Shown: positions 1-7,985, counted from the first letter of the stretch. The stretch is DNA of 64,000 nucleotides from Anaerosporomusa subterranea (GCF_001611555.1 NZ_LSGP01000017.1:372001-436000); one strand, 5' to 3'. Numbers and translations are program-made. Notes: generated from the sequence alone by a model not told the origin.

Positions 1-996
1 GTTGTCGCTGGATATGAGGTCGGCGCCAGAGTAGGCGAGGCTGTCAATCCTGAAGCCTACTTCTTCTGGCATACCACTGGCACAGCCGGTACCTTCGGCG
101 CCGCAGCCGCGGCTGCAAAATTGCTTGAGCTGAATGCGGAACAGGCAGCGCATTGTTTAGGGACAGCCGGTACCCAGGCAGCCGGACTCTGGGAGTTTCT
201 GCAGGAAGGCGCTATGAGTAAAACGCTCCACGCCGGCAAAGCGGCCTTTAATGGTATTTTAGCCGCAGTCCTGGCGAAAGAAGGCTTTACCAGCGCTAGC
301 CGCATTTTAGAAGGCGAGAAGGGGTTCTGCCTGGCCATGACTCCGGCGGCTAAGCTAAACAAACTGACCGATGGGCTAGGCGGCGGTACGTATAAAATTG
401 ATGAAAACTCGTTTAAGCCGTATGCTTGCTGCAAGCATTGCCACGCTGCAAACAACGCGGCGCAGGTATTGCGCAGCAAGCACGGCATTGAGCCGACCCA
501 AGTCAAAGCCATCAACATCAAGACCAATTCGGTTGCTGATAACTTGGTCAATAATCCGTACCCGCAGAACGCCTATGGCAGCAAATTTAGCATTCAGTAT
601 TGTGTAGTTGCTGCTCTTCGCTATGGCAAGGTGGGGATTGAGGAGTTCTGTCAGGAAAAGATTCAGGATGCCGAGACCCGGCGCATGATGCAACTTGTTC
701 AGGTTGATATTGACCCTGAGCTTGACGCAGAATATAAGCGTAATCCGGATAAGTGGTCGGTTTTAGTTAGCGTCGAGACTGTTGACGGGAAAAAGTATCT
801 GCAGTTTATTGAGTATCCGAAAGGCGATCCCCAGAACCCAGTCAGTTATGCCGAGTCTGAAGAGAAATTCCGTTCGTTAGCTGTAAGCGTATACAGTGAT
901 GGTGACGTTGACAAGCTGCTTGCTTTGGTAGGATGCGTTGAAACTGTTACTGATTTGAGCAATATGTTTGATTTCTTAGTGCGAAAAGATAAATAG
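1..996 (+). CDS. MmgE/PrpD family protein, 5' end missing
   Basis: The reading frame is open from the first base of the window, so the start lies upstream; about 331 residues remain. The visible part has the family's Gly/Ala-rich helical region (HTTGTAGTFGAAAAAAK near the start, then GTAGTQAAGLWEF and HAGKAAFNG) and the Cys/His-rich segment YACCKHCHAA, where the active site of 2-methylcitrate dehydratase-like proteins lies. Known members dehydrate or isomerise tricarboxylic or related acids (2-methylcitrate, cis-aconitate), but the family is broad and the substrate cannot be read from this fragment. It ends with TAG at 994-996 and is followed by repeat DNA, so it is probably the last gene of an operon to the left. 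Confidence 0.85.
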   Translation, partial: VVAGYEVGARVGEAVNPEAYFFWHTTGTAGTFGAAAAAAKLLELNAEQAAHCLGTAGTQAAGLWEFLQEGAMSKTLHAGKAAFNGILAAVLAKEGFTSASRILEGEKGFCLAMTPAAKLNKLTDGLGGGTYKIDENSFKPYACCKHCHAANNAAQVLRSKHGIEPTQVKAINIKTNSVADNLVNNPYPQNAYGSKFSIQYCVVAALRYGKVGIEEFCQEKIQDAETRRMMQLVQVDIDPELDAEYKRNPDKWSVLVSVETVDGKKYLQFIEYPKGDPQNPVSYAESEEKFRSLAVSVYSDGDVDKLLALVGCVETVTDLSNMFDFLVRKDK

Positions 997-1016
997 AATA
1001 AGGGCGAGAAGATTGG

Positions 1017-1062
1017 CCGTGAAAACGCAAAAGGCGCTGTGCGCCTACGCGAAGGGAACGCT
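1017..1062. repeat. Dispersed repeat family D, copy 1
   Basis: GC-rich block containing AAAACGCAAAAGGCGCTG, then a GCGCC palindrome, then GAAGGGAACGC. Similar blocks occur at 23955-24070, 43597-43695, 45787-45912 and, weakly, 54541-54652. All are intergenic and none keeps a conserved frame. The gap 997-1504 holds this block, a long hairpin and a promoter, but no convincing gene. Confidence 0.6.
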
Positions 1063-1171
1063 TAAATTGTGAGGCCATAACAACGAGGGTTTTTCTTATA
1101 GGGTACAGAATTTACAAATTTCTGAAGCGGTAAGGGGCTTGTGCCCTAAGGCTTTAGCTATTTAGCGGCGA

Positions 1172-1300
1172 GCCCTTAGCCTGCATTAGCCCGCTCCGAC
1201 GACACAGGACGTGTCTAGTGTCGAGCGGGCCATGGATGGCCTAAGCGCTCGACCGACGGTACACCTTAAACTCCGCTAAGGCTAATGCCAGGCTAAGGGC
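1172..1300. repeat. Nested long inverted repeat (cruciform-like)
   Basis: The outer arms are 1172-1190 (GCCCTTAGCCTGCATTAGC) and 1281-1300, complementary except for one extra base. Inside them lies a second pair, CCCGCTCCGACGACAC at 1190-1205 against GTGTCGAGCGGG ending at 1229. No coding sequence fits, and it lies between two same-strand genes. It could be an RNA hairpin or a degenerate mobile repeat. Confidence 0.6.
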
Positions 1301-1412
1301 AGTCTTCTTTCTATAAAGAATGTTAGTCGCCATGGTGGCGCTAGTGCCGTTTGTGGCGTTTATGCTATAGTACTCCATCCTTTCCAAAAGACAGCATCCA
1401 CGGCTTTTTTTA

Positions 1413-1441
1413 TAGACTGTGCCAACGGTTTTGCTTATAAT
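1413..1441 (+). promoter_or_regulatory. Possible sigma-A promoter for the 1505 gene
   Basis: TAGACT at 1413-1418 and a perfect TATAAT at 1436-1441 are separated by 17 bases, about 60 bases upstream of the isomerase-like start codon. The -35 box is weak; the -10 box is consensus. Confidence 0.45.
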
Positions 1442-1504
1442 GAAGCATGGAAGTGATTGGCTCACGCCTGTCACAATTGGTTGTGAGAAAGGATAAGTCA
1501 ATCA

Positions 1505-2455
1505 ATGGTAGAACTCATTAACTTCGCTAATTATTATACCAATCGGGATATGATTGATAATAGTTCCGCTGGCTTGAAAAGCCTGTTAGCCCAGCTGGAT
1601 GTAGATGGCATCGAGGCATTATTTTGCGATCCCTGGGATGCGGCGGTTTTCCCCGCTTCCTCTATTCATGGTGTGCATCTCAACTTCTGGCCCACCTGGC
1701 TGGACTTCTGGCACGGTAATCAGCAGGCATTAGAGCGCCAATTTGGCAGCAAAGAGAACATTCTGGCCTATTTCGGTGGCACAGAGCCTGAGCATATGCT
1801 AGCTTGCTACCGCAGGGATATCAGCCAAGCTAAAGCGGCAGCAGCCAAATATATCGTGTTTCATGTCAGTCATAATGAACTGGATGAAATCTATACCTGG
1901 CGCTTTCGCGCCGACAGTCTGGCTGTGGTGGATGCGACCATCGAAATGGTCAACTCTATCGTTGGCGATATACCGCCTGACATGACGATACTGTTTGAAA
2001 ACTTATGGTGGCCTGGTCTGACACTGCTCGAACCACGGCTTGTTGATCGCCTGCTTAGCCGGATTCGCCATCCGAAGGTTGGTATCATGCTAGACACCGG
2101 TCACTTGATGAATACCAATCCCGAATTGCAAGACGAGCGGCAGGGCGTAGAGTATATCCTTAGTGTACTAGGTAAGCTGGGCACACTGAGCAACTCGATC
2201 CAGGGAATTCACCTGCACCAGTCGCTTTCAGGCGCGTATGTTAAGCAAAGCCGCTGCCAGACCGCGCCGCCTGTTGACCTTGCGGCGTCAATGGCTCATA
2301 TTATGCAGATTGATCAGCATAGGCCGTTTAGCGATTCCGCCGCCAAGCAGATACTCGAGCTTGTGGAGCCAGAGTATCTGGTGCACGAATTTATTGTGGC
2401 GTCACGGGAAGAACTGGTTGTGAATACAAATTTACAGCGGAAGGCGCTAAGATAG
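1505..2455 (+). CDS. Sugar phosphate isomerase/epimerase-like TIM-barrel protein
   Basis: A 316-residue protein with the outline of the AP-endonuclease-2/xylose-isomerase-like TIM barrel. It has metal-site strands of the usual type: HVSHNE (about residue 120), FENLWW (about 160), GIMLDTGHLMN (about 195), and GIHLHQS (about 240), giving the Glu/Asp/His ligands that bind divalent metal in this superfamily. Members isomerise or epimerise sugars, or cut damaged DNA; this length without DNA-repair features favours a sugar or polyol substrate, which is not identifiable. ATG at 1505 is preceded by AGAAAGGA. The gene stands alone between repeats, with its own likely promoter. Confidence 0.75.
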   Translation: MVELINFANYYTNRDMIDNSSAGLKSLLAQLDVDGIEALFCDPWDAAVFPASSIHGVHLNFWPTWLDFWHGNQQALERQFGSKENILAYFGGTEPEHMLACYRRDISQAKAAAAKYIVFHVSHNELDEIYTWRFRADSLAVVDATIEMVNSIVGDIPPDMTILFENLWWPGLTLLEPRLVDRLLSRIRHPKVGIMLDTGHLMNTNPELQDERQGVEYILSVLGKLGTLSNSIQGIHLHQSLSGAYVKQSRCQTAPPVDLAASMAHIMQIDQHRPFSDSAAKQILELVEPEYLVHEFIVASREELVVNTNLQRKALR

Positions 2456-2460
2456 GAGAA

Positions 2461-2659
2461 AGGCGTCCCCGCAGGGACGCCATAGACTGTTGACAAACCT
2501 ATTTTGCAGGGCGTTCAGAAAGGTCCAGATACTAGGCGGCCCCGCGGGCCCAGCAGTGACGCGTACGAAAGGGTACGCTAGCAATGGGTTCGCGGGGCCA
2601 ACAACGTAGATGGGCCTTTATCAACGCCCTGAGGCGTCCCCGCAAGGACGCCATAGACT
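2461..2659. repeat. 28-bp direct repeats flanking repeat B1
   Basis: AGGCGTCCCCGC plus 16 further bases at 2461-2488 recurs at 2632-2659 with one mismatch. Each copy can fold by itself (GGCGTCC with GGACGCC). The pair brackets the family B element at 2507-2631, though 18 unrelated bases separate the left copy from it, so this is not a simple target duplication. Confidence 0.7.
2507..2631. repeat. Dispersed repeat family B, copy 1 (MITE/REP-like)
   Basis: Terminal inverted repeats CAGGGCGTT and AACGCCCTG enclose a core with CCAGATACTAGG, a GCGTAC...GTACGC stem and CAACAACGTAGATGGG. This is the reverse complement of the core of copies at 11742-11867 and 47461-47581. It has no coding capacity, so if mobile it would need a transposase supplied elsewhere. 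Confidence 0.75.
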
Positions 2660-2675
2660 ATACAGAGCTAACTGA

Positions 2676-2747
2676 AGAAGATCGCCGTGCTTCGCTCGCG
2701 ATGATACGTAATGGGTTGTCAACGCGAGTGAAGCGTGGCGATCTTCT
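2676..2747. repeat. Dispersed repeat family E: 25-bp-arm REP-like palindrome
   Basis: The arms are 2676-2700 (AGAAGATCGCCGTGCTTCGC then TCGCG) and 2723-2747; they pair along their full length with three differences, two of which are G-U pairs in RNA. The loop is 22 bases. The motif (GCGAGNGAAGCG-GGCGATCTTC) is of the kind widespread as intergenic REP-like repeats in anaerobes. Confidence 0.75.
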
Positions 2748-2770
2748 CTTTTGGAGTTGCCGACGCCCCG

Positions 2771-2908
2771 CTACCGAGATTTTTGGTTCTGCTGGTTAAA
2801 CGCCAACAAATAAACAGATTGTCCGTATTTGGTTTGAAATTCTTTCTCAAAGGTTTGGATGGTATTCACTTGTTCGGCGGTGAGGCTGGAGAAACGCTCT
2901 TTTTCCAT
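2771..2908 (-). CDS. Small hypothetical protein, 45 aa
   Basis: Read leftwards from ATG at 2908 to TAG at 2771. The start is preceded by AGGGGG about nine bases away on the minus strand, a good ribosome site. The product begins MEKERFSSLTAEQVNTIQTF and is mostly charged and amphipathic, with no membrane segment and no cysteine. It points away from the B12 operon and would use a promoter in the divergent region near 2940. I do not recognise a family; the ribosome site and protein-like composition are the only support. Confidence 0.55.
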   Translation of the reverse strand: MEKERFSSLTAEQVNTIQTFEKEFQTKYGQSVYLLAFNQQNQKSR

Positions 2909-2988
2909 GGTTTTTAACCCCCTACAAATTTACTAAAAGCAATCCTTAGTATAACCGGTGAGGAGAAATCTATGCATTTTGACAAGTC

Positions 2989-3017
2989 TTGACTTTCGAC
3001 TGAAGTTCTGATAATCT
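2989..3017 (+). promoter_or_regulatory. Promoter of the B12-uptake operon
   Basis: TTGACT at 2989-2994 and TAATCT at 3012-3017 are separated by 17 bases. Transcription would start about 25-35 bases ahead of the cobalamin riboswitch, which fits a leader-controlled operon. Confidence 0.6.
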
Positions 3018-3049
3018 AAAAGGTAATTGATGGCACACTAACTGAATAT

Positions 3050-3225
3050 GAGCTAGACAGGCGCCTGAAAAGGCTTAATAGGGAAGACCGGTGAGAATCC
3101 GGCGCGGTCCCGCCACTGTAATGGGGAGCAAACCCAATCATGCCACTGGGAGAATATCCTGGGAAGGCTGGGCGAGCTATGAACCAGAGCCAGGAGAACT
3201 GCCTGACTATATATCGCCGCTACGC
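3050..3225 (+). promoter_or_regulatory. Cobalamin riboswitch
   Basis: The conserved blocks appear in order: AGGGAAGACCGGTGAGAATC (3079-3098), GGCGCGGTCCCGCCACTGTA (3101-3120), a CACTGGGA segment near 3144, GGGAAGGC near 3161, and the B12 box GCCAGGAGAACTGCCT (3188-3203). This is the class that binds adenosyl- or methylcobalamin and normally shuts off B12 uptake or synthesis genes when cofactor is plentiful. Here it heads the exbB-to-btuB run. Confidence 0.95.
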
Positions 3226-3272
3226 CCACGAGCGATGGGTAGGGGATTTATGCGTTTATTGCGCAATTTTAC

Positions 3273-3298
3273 ATCCCGGCCTGCGGCTGGGATTTTTA
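3273..3298 (+). terminator. Intrinsic terminator after the riboswitch
   Basis: A nine-pair stem (ATCCCGGCC against GGCTGGGAT, loop TGC) is followed directly by TTTTTAAT. It lies about 50 bases after the B12 box, the expected place for the expression platform, so control is probably by transcription termination. Confidence 0.75.
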
Positions 3299-3339
3299 AT
3301 TTATAGTAGGAGTACGTTGGTGCAAAGCGGAATAATAAG

Positions 3340-3415
3340 CCCTCTGCGTGCCCTCCGCGAACTCTTCGTACTCTGCGGTTACGTACCAGTCTACTCCGTC
3401 ACTCTGCGGTTAGCG
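3340..3415. repeat. Dispersed repeat family A, copy 1
   Basis: CCCTCTGCGTGCCCTCCGCG followed by TACTCTGCGGTTACGTAC and ACTCTGCGGTTA: iterations of a CTCTGCG word. It sits in the leader between the riboswitch terminator and exbB. Other copies are at 7996-8045, 11290-11420, 43721-43750 and 57253-57386. Confidence 0.7.
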
Positions 3416-3451
3416 CACTTCGTTTATCCAAGAAAGGTGGTTTTTTACATA

Positions 3452-4084
3452 ATGGACTTTATTCATCAAGCCTTCTCCCTGTTTCAGAAAGGCGGACTAG
3501 TAATGGTGCCGCTTGCGTTTTGCTCGCTATTTGTTGCGACGATTATCGCTGAGCGGTATTGCTATTTTCGTGCTGAGACTAGTGATGTACCAGGTTTACT
3601 CAGTATGCTGACGGCACCCTTAGCCACGGGTGATTGGAATCAGGCAATTGCAGTTTGTCGTGAAGCACAAGGGTGTGCTGCCGCTGTTGCGCTAGCCGCA
3701 CTGGAGCGTAAGAGCCGCGATATTCTGACTGTCGAAAAAGCGATGGAGGCTACTGCTTCGCTAAAAGCGTCCAAACTGCGCGACCGCTTGCAATATCTGG
3801 AGTTTGTCGTGACATTAGCACCGCTGCTGGGGCTCTTGGGCACGGTTGTCGGCATGATCCAGTCCTTCAGTGTCATGAATTTGCGTGAAGGCCAGCCATT
3901 TGCCATTACCGGCGGGGTAGGAGAGGCGTTGATCGCGACTGCTTCCGGCCTGTGTGTCGCCATTGTCGCTTTAATTGCCCATGCCTATTTTGCGCGTCAG
4001 TTGGATCGGCTGGTTACCGACATGGAAGAGACTGCCTATCATCTATTGAGCATGATCCGGGGTGAGTCGATTGAGACTGCGTAG
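3452..4084 (+). CDS. exbB: ExbB: TonB-system proton channel subunit
   Basis: A 210-residue MotA/TolQ/ExbB-family inner-membrane protein. With ExbD it forms the proton channel that powers TonB. Three membrane segments are visible: about residues 15-35, then LAPLLGLLGTVVGMIQSF near 125 (the family signature), and IATASGLCVAIVALIAHAYF near 160. The frame stays open upstream to 3140, but that stretch is riboswitch and repeat DNA; ATG at 3452, preceded by AGAAAGGTGG, gives the normal family N-terminus. First gene of the riboswitch-controlled run; exbD overlaps its end by 23 bases. Confidence 0.92.
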   Translation: MDFIHQAFSLFQKGGLVMVPLAFCSLFVATIIAERYCYFRAETSDVPGLLSMLTAPLATGDWNQAIAVCREAQGCAAAVALAALERKSRDILTVEKAMEATASLKASKLRDRLQYLEFVVTLAPLLGLLGTVVGMIQSFSVMNLREGQPFAITGGVGEALIATASGLCVAIVALIAHAYFARQLDRLVTDMEETAYHLLSMIRGESIETA

Positions 4085-4481
4085 TCTGCGGTTACAAAGT
4101 CAGCCCAAACTAATGATCATTCCGATGATCGATATTATCTTTTTCTTGCTGGTATTCTTTATGTTGAGCACATTGTATATGGTAGAACAGAGAGTGCTGC
4201 CGATTGCTCTGCCGCAGACGACAAGCGGCCAGCATGATATAACCAAGCAAGTGCCAATCACGATTACTGCCCAAGGCAAGATCCTGATTGACCAGGAAGA
4301 AATCCCGCTTGAGCTGTTTGGCAAACGCATCCAATCAGAGCTGGCTCGTCAGCCTGAGGCGCTATTCCTGCTTAGAGCTGATCGTCAGACAGAATACGGC
4401 CGAGTCATGGCTGTGTTGGATGAATTGAAACTCTCCGGCGTGCGGCGGATATCTGTCGCAACTGAAAGTAAGCCGAGGTGA
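4062..4481 (+). CDS. exbD: ExbD: TonB-system proton channel subunit
   Basis: A 139-residue ExbD/TolR-family protein, starting with GTG inside the end of exbB, as expected for coupled translation of two subunits. The N-terminal segment has the family pattern: a basic stretch, then IPMIDIIFFLLVFFML (about residues 20-35), whose membrane aspartate (D24) is the proton-carrying residue of the family. The remainder is the periplasmic domain that contacts TonB. Usual length for the family. Confidence 0.92.
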   Translation: MSRLRLRSLRLQSQPKLMIIPMIDIIFFLLVFFMLSTLYMVEQRVLPIALPQTTSGQHDITKQVPITITAQGKILIDQEEIPLELFGKRIQSELARQPEALFLLRADRQTEYGRVMAVLDELKLSGVRRISVATESKPR

Positions 4482-4486
4482 TGGCG

Positions 4487-5242
4487 ATGCAACTGAGTTT
4501 TCGCCAGGCATTTATCGTTTCTCTAACCATACATTTGTTACTGGTGCCTGGCATGGGCTGGTTGGCAGGCGGCTGGTTGAAGTCAGAGCCTACGAGTCAA
4601 CTGATCGAAATCGAGCTGGTGGCAGGTGGCTCGGGCCCGGGTTCTGGTTCAGGCATGGCGGCGACCGCTACTATGCCATTTAGCCAAGCCGCTCCGCCAA
4701 GCCCGCTGCCAACGTTGCCGGTACTGCCGTCTGAGCCTGAAACGGTGGCAGATGAGAATATTGCTGCTGCACCAGTCACATCGAGCGCAATCATCCCCCA
4801 GGCCCCGTCTGGTATCGATAGCGGCCCGGTAAATGGCTCAAGCAGTGGTTTGGGACACGGACAAGGCGGCGGGGGTGGTAGTGGCAACGGATCAGAATTT
4901 GGCTCCGGGTCTGGGACGGGTTCCGGTTCGGGATCCAGCTCCGGCTCAGGGACATCCCAATCAGTGATTTTGCCACCGCAGGTGCTGAAACGCTATGAGC
5001 CTGAGTATCCGATGTCAGCCAGACGTGCCAACCAGGAGGGTGTCGTCGGTCTGCGGATCGAAATACTGGCAAATGGTTTGCCGGGGAATATTAGTGTTGC
5101 CCGGTCGTCCGGCTATGAGGCGCTTGATGATGCTGCCGAGGCGGCAGTGCAAAGCTGGCGTTTTGTTCCGGCCCGCGATTCGCAAAGCGGTGCTCCGGTC
5201 GCCAGCGTGACGGTATTATCAGTCGCCTTCCGGCTGCACTGA
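4487..5242 (+). CDS. tonB: TonB energy-transducing protein
   Basis: About 251 residues: an N-terminal membrane anchor (residues 5-25), a long low-complexity spacer, and a C-terminal TonB domain from about residue 160 (PPQVLKRYEPEYPMSARR, then GVVGLRIEILANG and SWRFVPA). The spacer is unusual: Gly/Ser-rich (GSGSGTGSGSGSSSGSG) rather than the familiar Pro-Glu/Pro-Lys repeats. GTG 4478, ATG 4481 and ATG 4487 are all in frame; 4487 is chosen because GAGG then lies eight bases upstream. It carries proton-motive energy to the outer-membrane receptor encoded four genes downstream. Confidence 0.88.
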   Translation: MQLSFRQAFIVSLTIHLLLVPGMGWLAGGWLKSEPTSQLIEIELVAGGSGPGSGSGMAATATMPFSQAAPPSPLPTLPVLPSEPETVADENIAAAPVTSSAIIPQAPSGIDSGPVNGSSSGLGHGQGGGGGSGNGSEFGSGSGTGSGSGSSSGSGTSQSVILPPQVLKRYEPEYPMSARRANQEGVVGLRIEILANGLPGNISVARSSGYEALDDAAEAAVQSWRFVPARDSQSGAPVASVTVLSVAFRLH

Positions 5243-5251
5243 GGTGATGGT

Positions 5252-6172
5252 ATGAATCGGCTTTACGCACTTTTTTTCATTGGCTGCCTAAGCCTGAGTG
5301 GCTTAGTTTTCAGTTTCTGGTCTGAACCTGCTCAACCAACAGGAAGCAGAACGTTGGTCGACTTTGCCGGTCGCACCGTTCATCTAAAGTCAGAACAGCC
5401 AAAACGGATTATATCGCTTTCTCCGAGTAATACGGAGATTCTTTATGCCTTAGAATTGGGCGATAGGCTGATGGCAGTCAGCGAATATAGCGACTATCCG
5501 CCAGAAGCGAAGCAAAAGCCCCGCATCGGCGGCTTCCAGAGCCCGGATATTGAGCAAATTATTTCGCTGCACCCAGATATCGTATTTGCGGGCAGCCTGC
5601 ATACTCGAGCTGTTGCGGCGTTAACAGCTGCCGGTGTTCCGGTAGCTGTAGTGGAGCCAAAGACAATGCAAGAAGTGCTTGATGCGGTCAAACTGGTGGG
5701 AGTGATAACTGGCGAGCAAGACGTTTCCGAACGGGTTACAGTGAATTTAGCAGCCCAACTTCAGACCATTCGTGATTTGGTTAGCAAACAACCGAAACAG
5801 CGGGTTTTTCTCGAGGTCTGGGACGAGCCGTTCATGACCATCGGCGCAAAATCTTACTTAAGTGATATTGTGGCTCAAGCTGGCGGCATTAATGTTGCCG
5901 GGGACAAGCCCACAGACTATATGACCAGTGACTTTGAATATCTCTACAGCCTTGACCCGGATATTTATATAGCGGTTAATCACATTGGCCTGGGACGGAC
6001 GCTGAAAATGAGCAACCATCCCTGGATGCAAAATCTGCGGGCTGTAAAGACCGGGCAGGTGCATTACGTGCCTGATGATATCCTGTCGCGGCCGGGGCCG
6101 CGCAGCTTTGAAGGTCTGGTCGTGCTGGCGAAAATTCTTCACCCCGAAATTATGAAAAGTTGGGCAAATTGA
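5252..6172 (+). CDS. btuF: Cobalamin ABC transporter substrate-binding protein
   Basis: A 306-residue periplasmic binding protein of the BtuF/FecB class. Residues 5-25 form a signal or anchor segment. Next come VDFAGRTVHLKSEQPKRIIS and SPSNTEILYALELGDRLMAV, typical of the iron-siderophore/B12 group, then PRIGGFQSPDIEQI and HPDIVFAG. ATG at 5252 follows GAGGTGATGG. It would hand corrinoid from the periplasm to the permease encoded next. The sequence alone does not separate B12 from siderophore binding; the riboswitch upstream makes corrinoid the better call. Confidence 0.85.
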   Translation: MNRLYALFFIGCLSLSGLVFSFWSEPAQPTGSRTLVDFAGRTVHLKSEQPKRIISLSPSNTEILYALELGDRLMAVSEYSDYPPEAKQKPRIGGFQSPDIEQIISLHPDIVFAGSLHTRAVAALTAAGVPVAVVEPKTMQEVLDAVKLVGVITGEQDVSERVTVNLAAQLQTIRDLVSKQPKQRVFLEVWDEPFMTIGAKSYLSDIVAQAGGINVAGDKPTDYMTSDFEYLYSLDPDIYIAVNHIGLGRTLKMSNHPWMQNLRAVKTGQVHYVPDDILSRPGPRSFEGLVVLAKILHPEIMKSWAN

Positions 6173-7200
6173 TGAAAAAATGGCTGATGCTAATTCGGCG
6201 TAATCAAAGTCAATCTTGGCTGCCAGGAATTTCGTTGGTAGTACTGCTGCTTACTTTATTGGTTACCTTGACTAAAGGTACAGCGCCAATCCCACCTATC
6301 GACGTTATCAACGTGCTGTTGGCCAAGCTGGGTTTGACAGATTCTGATATTTTGGCAACTCCTACCGGGATTATCCTCTGGGAGATTCGCTGGCCGCGAG
6401 TCGCTTTGGCAGTGCTGGCAGGAAGTACGCTGGCAATCTCTGGAGCCTGTTATCAGACTCTATTTCGCAACCCGCTAGCTGACCCGTTTATCTTGGGTGT
6501 GTCGTCAGGTGCAGCCCTAGGCGCAGCGGTTGCCATCACCTTCTGGCAGGGCGCGTACCTTACCTTGTCTGCCTTTGTCGGTAGTGCAGTCGCTGTTGCG
6601 GTGGTTTATTTTCTTGGCCGACAGGATGAGGGTGCCGATTCGCAGCAAATACTTTTAGCAGGGGTTGCTTTCGGCTCGATGCTGAGCGCACTGTTGAGCT
6701 GCATTATGGCTGTTTTTTCCCAGCAGATACACCTGATCGTTTTTTGGTTGATGGGCAGTTTGGCCAGTCCAGTGCAAAGCTTGCCCGCAGTAGCGGCAGT
6801 TGTCTGCTTCGGTATGGCGGCGATCCTGTTCTTTGCCCGCGACCTCGACTTAGTGGCCCTTGGCGAGGAAACGGCGCATCACCTAGGCGTCAATCTGCCA
6901 TTGGTTCGTTTGGTTATTCTAGGGGCCACTACTCTGATAACTGGCGCGGTTGTCTCTGTCACTGGCATTATCGGTTTTATTGGCTTGGTTGTTCCGCACA
7001 TGGTCCGCAATGTCGCCGGACCTGAGCATGTCAGATTACTGCCGCTGAGTGCGGTGTGGGGGGCTACTTTACTACTGTGGGCTGACAGCTTGACCAGGAT
7101 GTTTACCTCGTTGGTTAGCATTCCTGTTGGTGTAGTCACAGCGCTTTTTGGCGGGCCATTTTTTCTCTACATACTGTATACGTCTAGAACAGGCAGGTGA
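6172..7200 (+). CDS. btuC: Cobalamin ABC transporter permease
   Basis: A 342-residue FecCD/BtuC-family permease with about ten membrane helices. Family signatures are WEIRWPRVALAVLAGSTLAI (about residue 75), RNPLADPFILGVSSGAALGA (about 100), and GIIGFIGLVVPHMVRNVAGP near 270, the loop that meets the ATPase. ATG at 6172 overlaps the btuF stop (TGATG) and is preferred over an in-frame TTG at 6160. Two copies pair with two ATPase subunits. Confidence 0.9.
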   Translation: MKKWLMLIRRNQSQSWLPGISLVVLLLTLLVTLTKGTAPIPPIDVINVLLAKLGLTDSDILATPTGIILWEIRWPRVALAVLAGSTLAISGACYQTLFRNPLADPFILGVSSGAALGAAVAITFWQGAYLTLSAFVGSAVAVAVVYFLGRQDEGADSQQILLAGVAFGSMLSALLSCIMAVFSQQIHLIVFWLMGSLASPVQSLPAVAAVVCFGMAAILFFARDLDLVALGEETAHHLGVNLPLVRLVILGATTLITGAVVSVTGIIGFIGLVVPHMVRNVAGPEHVRLLPLSAVWGATLLLWADSLTRMFTSLVSIPVGVVTALFGGPFFLYILYTSRTGR

Positions 7201-7205
7201 TATTA

Positions 7206-7985
7206 ATGAGCCAAGAGCAGGAACCCCTGTTGACGATAGAGTCTCTGACAGCAGGCTATCAGGATGAAGATGTACTGCAGGACATCAGCTTCCGTGTAGC
7301 AGCAGGCGAATTTATCAGTATTGTGGCGCCCAACGGTACCGGGAAATCCACTTTGCTGAAATGCATCACTAGCGTACTGCCGCTGCGCCATGGCAAGGTA
7401 TTCTTGCACGGACGCCCGGCGAATTCCTATGGGCCGCGCGATTTTGCCCGCCAGGTGGCAGTTGTCGGTGAGGAAGAAAACGCCTTTGCCTTTTCGGCGG
7501 AGCAGCTTGTGTTCATGGGCCGGTTTCCTCATATTCCCCGGTTTGCGCAACCTTCGGCGATTGATCGCGCGTTGGTGCAGGAGGCCATGGACAATGTCGG
7601 CATGTGGCACAAACGCCGCGCCAAACTCCATGAGCTCAGCCAGGGAGAACGGCAAAAAGTCATGATCGCCAGAGCACTGACACAGTCGCCGCAGCTTTTG
7701 CTGCTTGATGAGCCGACGTCGCATCTTGACATTGCTAATCAATATGCTGTATTGGGTTTAGTCAAAAAATTAGCAGCCGAACGGAACATTGCTGTTATTG
7801 CTGTGCTGCATGATATAAATTTGGCTTTGCGATTCAGCAGCCGCTTGATTCTATTGAAACAAGGTCGCTTGCTGGCAGACGGATCGCCGGGGGAAGTTCT
7901 GACGCCAGATATGCTGGAGACACTGTATGGGATGAAGTTCGCCCTGCTGCGCGACGGCGATATTTGCTGTGTGCAGCCGCGGTGA
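7206..7985 (+). CDS. btuD: Cobalamin ABC transporter ATP-binding protein
   Basis: A 259-residue ABC ATPase with Walker A (APNGTGKST), signature LSQGERQKVMIARAL, Walker B LLLLDEPTSHLDI and the H-loop histidine in VLHDINLAL. ATG at 7206 is preceded by AGGTG at good spacing; an in-frame GTG at 7197 is less likely. The Walker A loop begins APN where many relatives have GPN. Together with btuF and btuC it forms the inner-membrane step of corrinoid uptake. A family A repeat follows. Confidence 0.9.
   Translation: MSQEQEPLLTIESLTAGYQDEDVLQDISFRVAAGEFISIVAPNGTGKSTLLKCITSVLPLRHGKVFLHGRPANSYGPRDFARQVAVVGEEENAFAFSAEQLVFMGRFPHIPRFAQPSAIDRALVQEAMDNVGMWHKRRAKLHELSQGERQKVMIARALTQSPQLLLLDEPTSHLDIANQYAVLGLVKKLAAERNIAVIAVLHDINLALRFSSRLILLKQGRLLADGSPGEVLTPDMLETLYGMKFALLRDGDICCVQPR

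Noticed and set aside
376-693. Minus-strand frames inside the MmgE/PrpD gene
   Set aside because: Antisense shadow of a clear coding frame with family motifs.
1241-1501. Minus-strand 86-codon frame upstream of the isomerase gene
   Set aside because: It crosses the inverted repeat and the promoter; no ribosome site or protein-like pattern.
2735-2917. Plus-strand 60-codon frame
   Set aside because: It is antisense to the 45-codon minus-strand gene, which has a good ribosome site; this frame has none.
3140-3451. 104-codon N-terminal extension of ExbB
   Set aside because: It runs through the cobalamin riboswitch, its terminator and a family A repeat; ExbB homologues start at the ATG at 3452.
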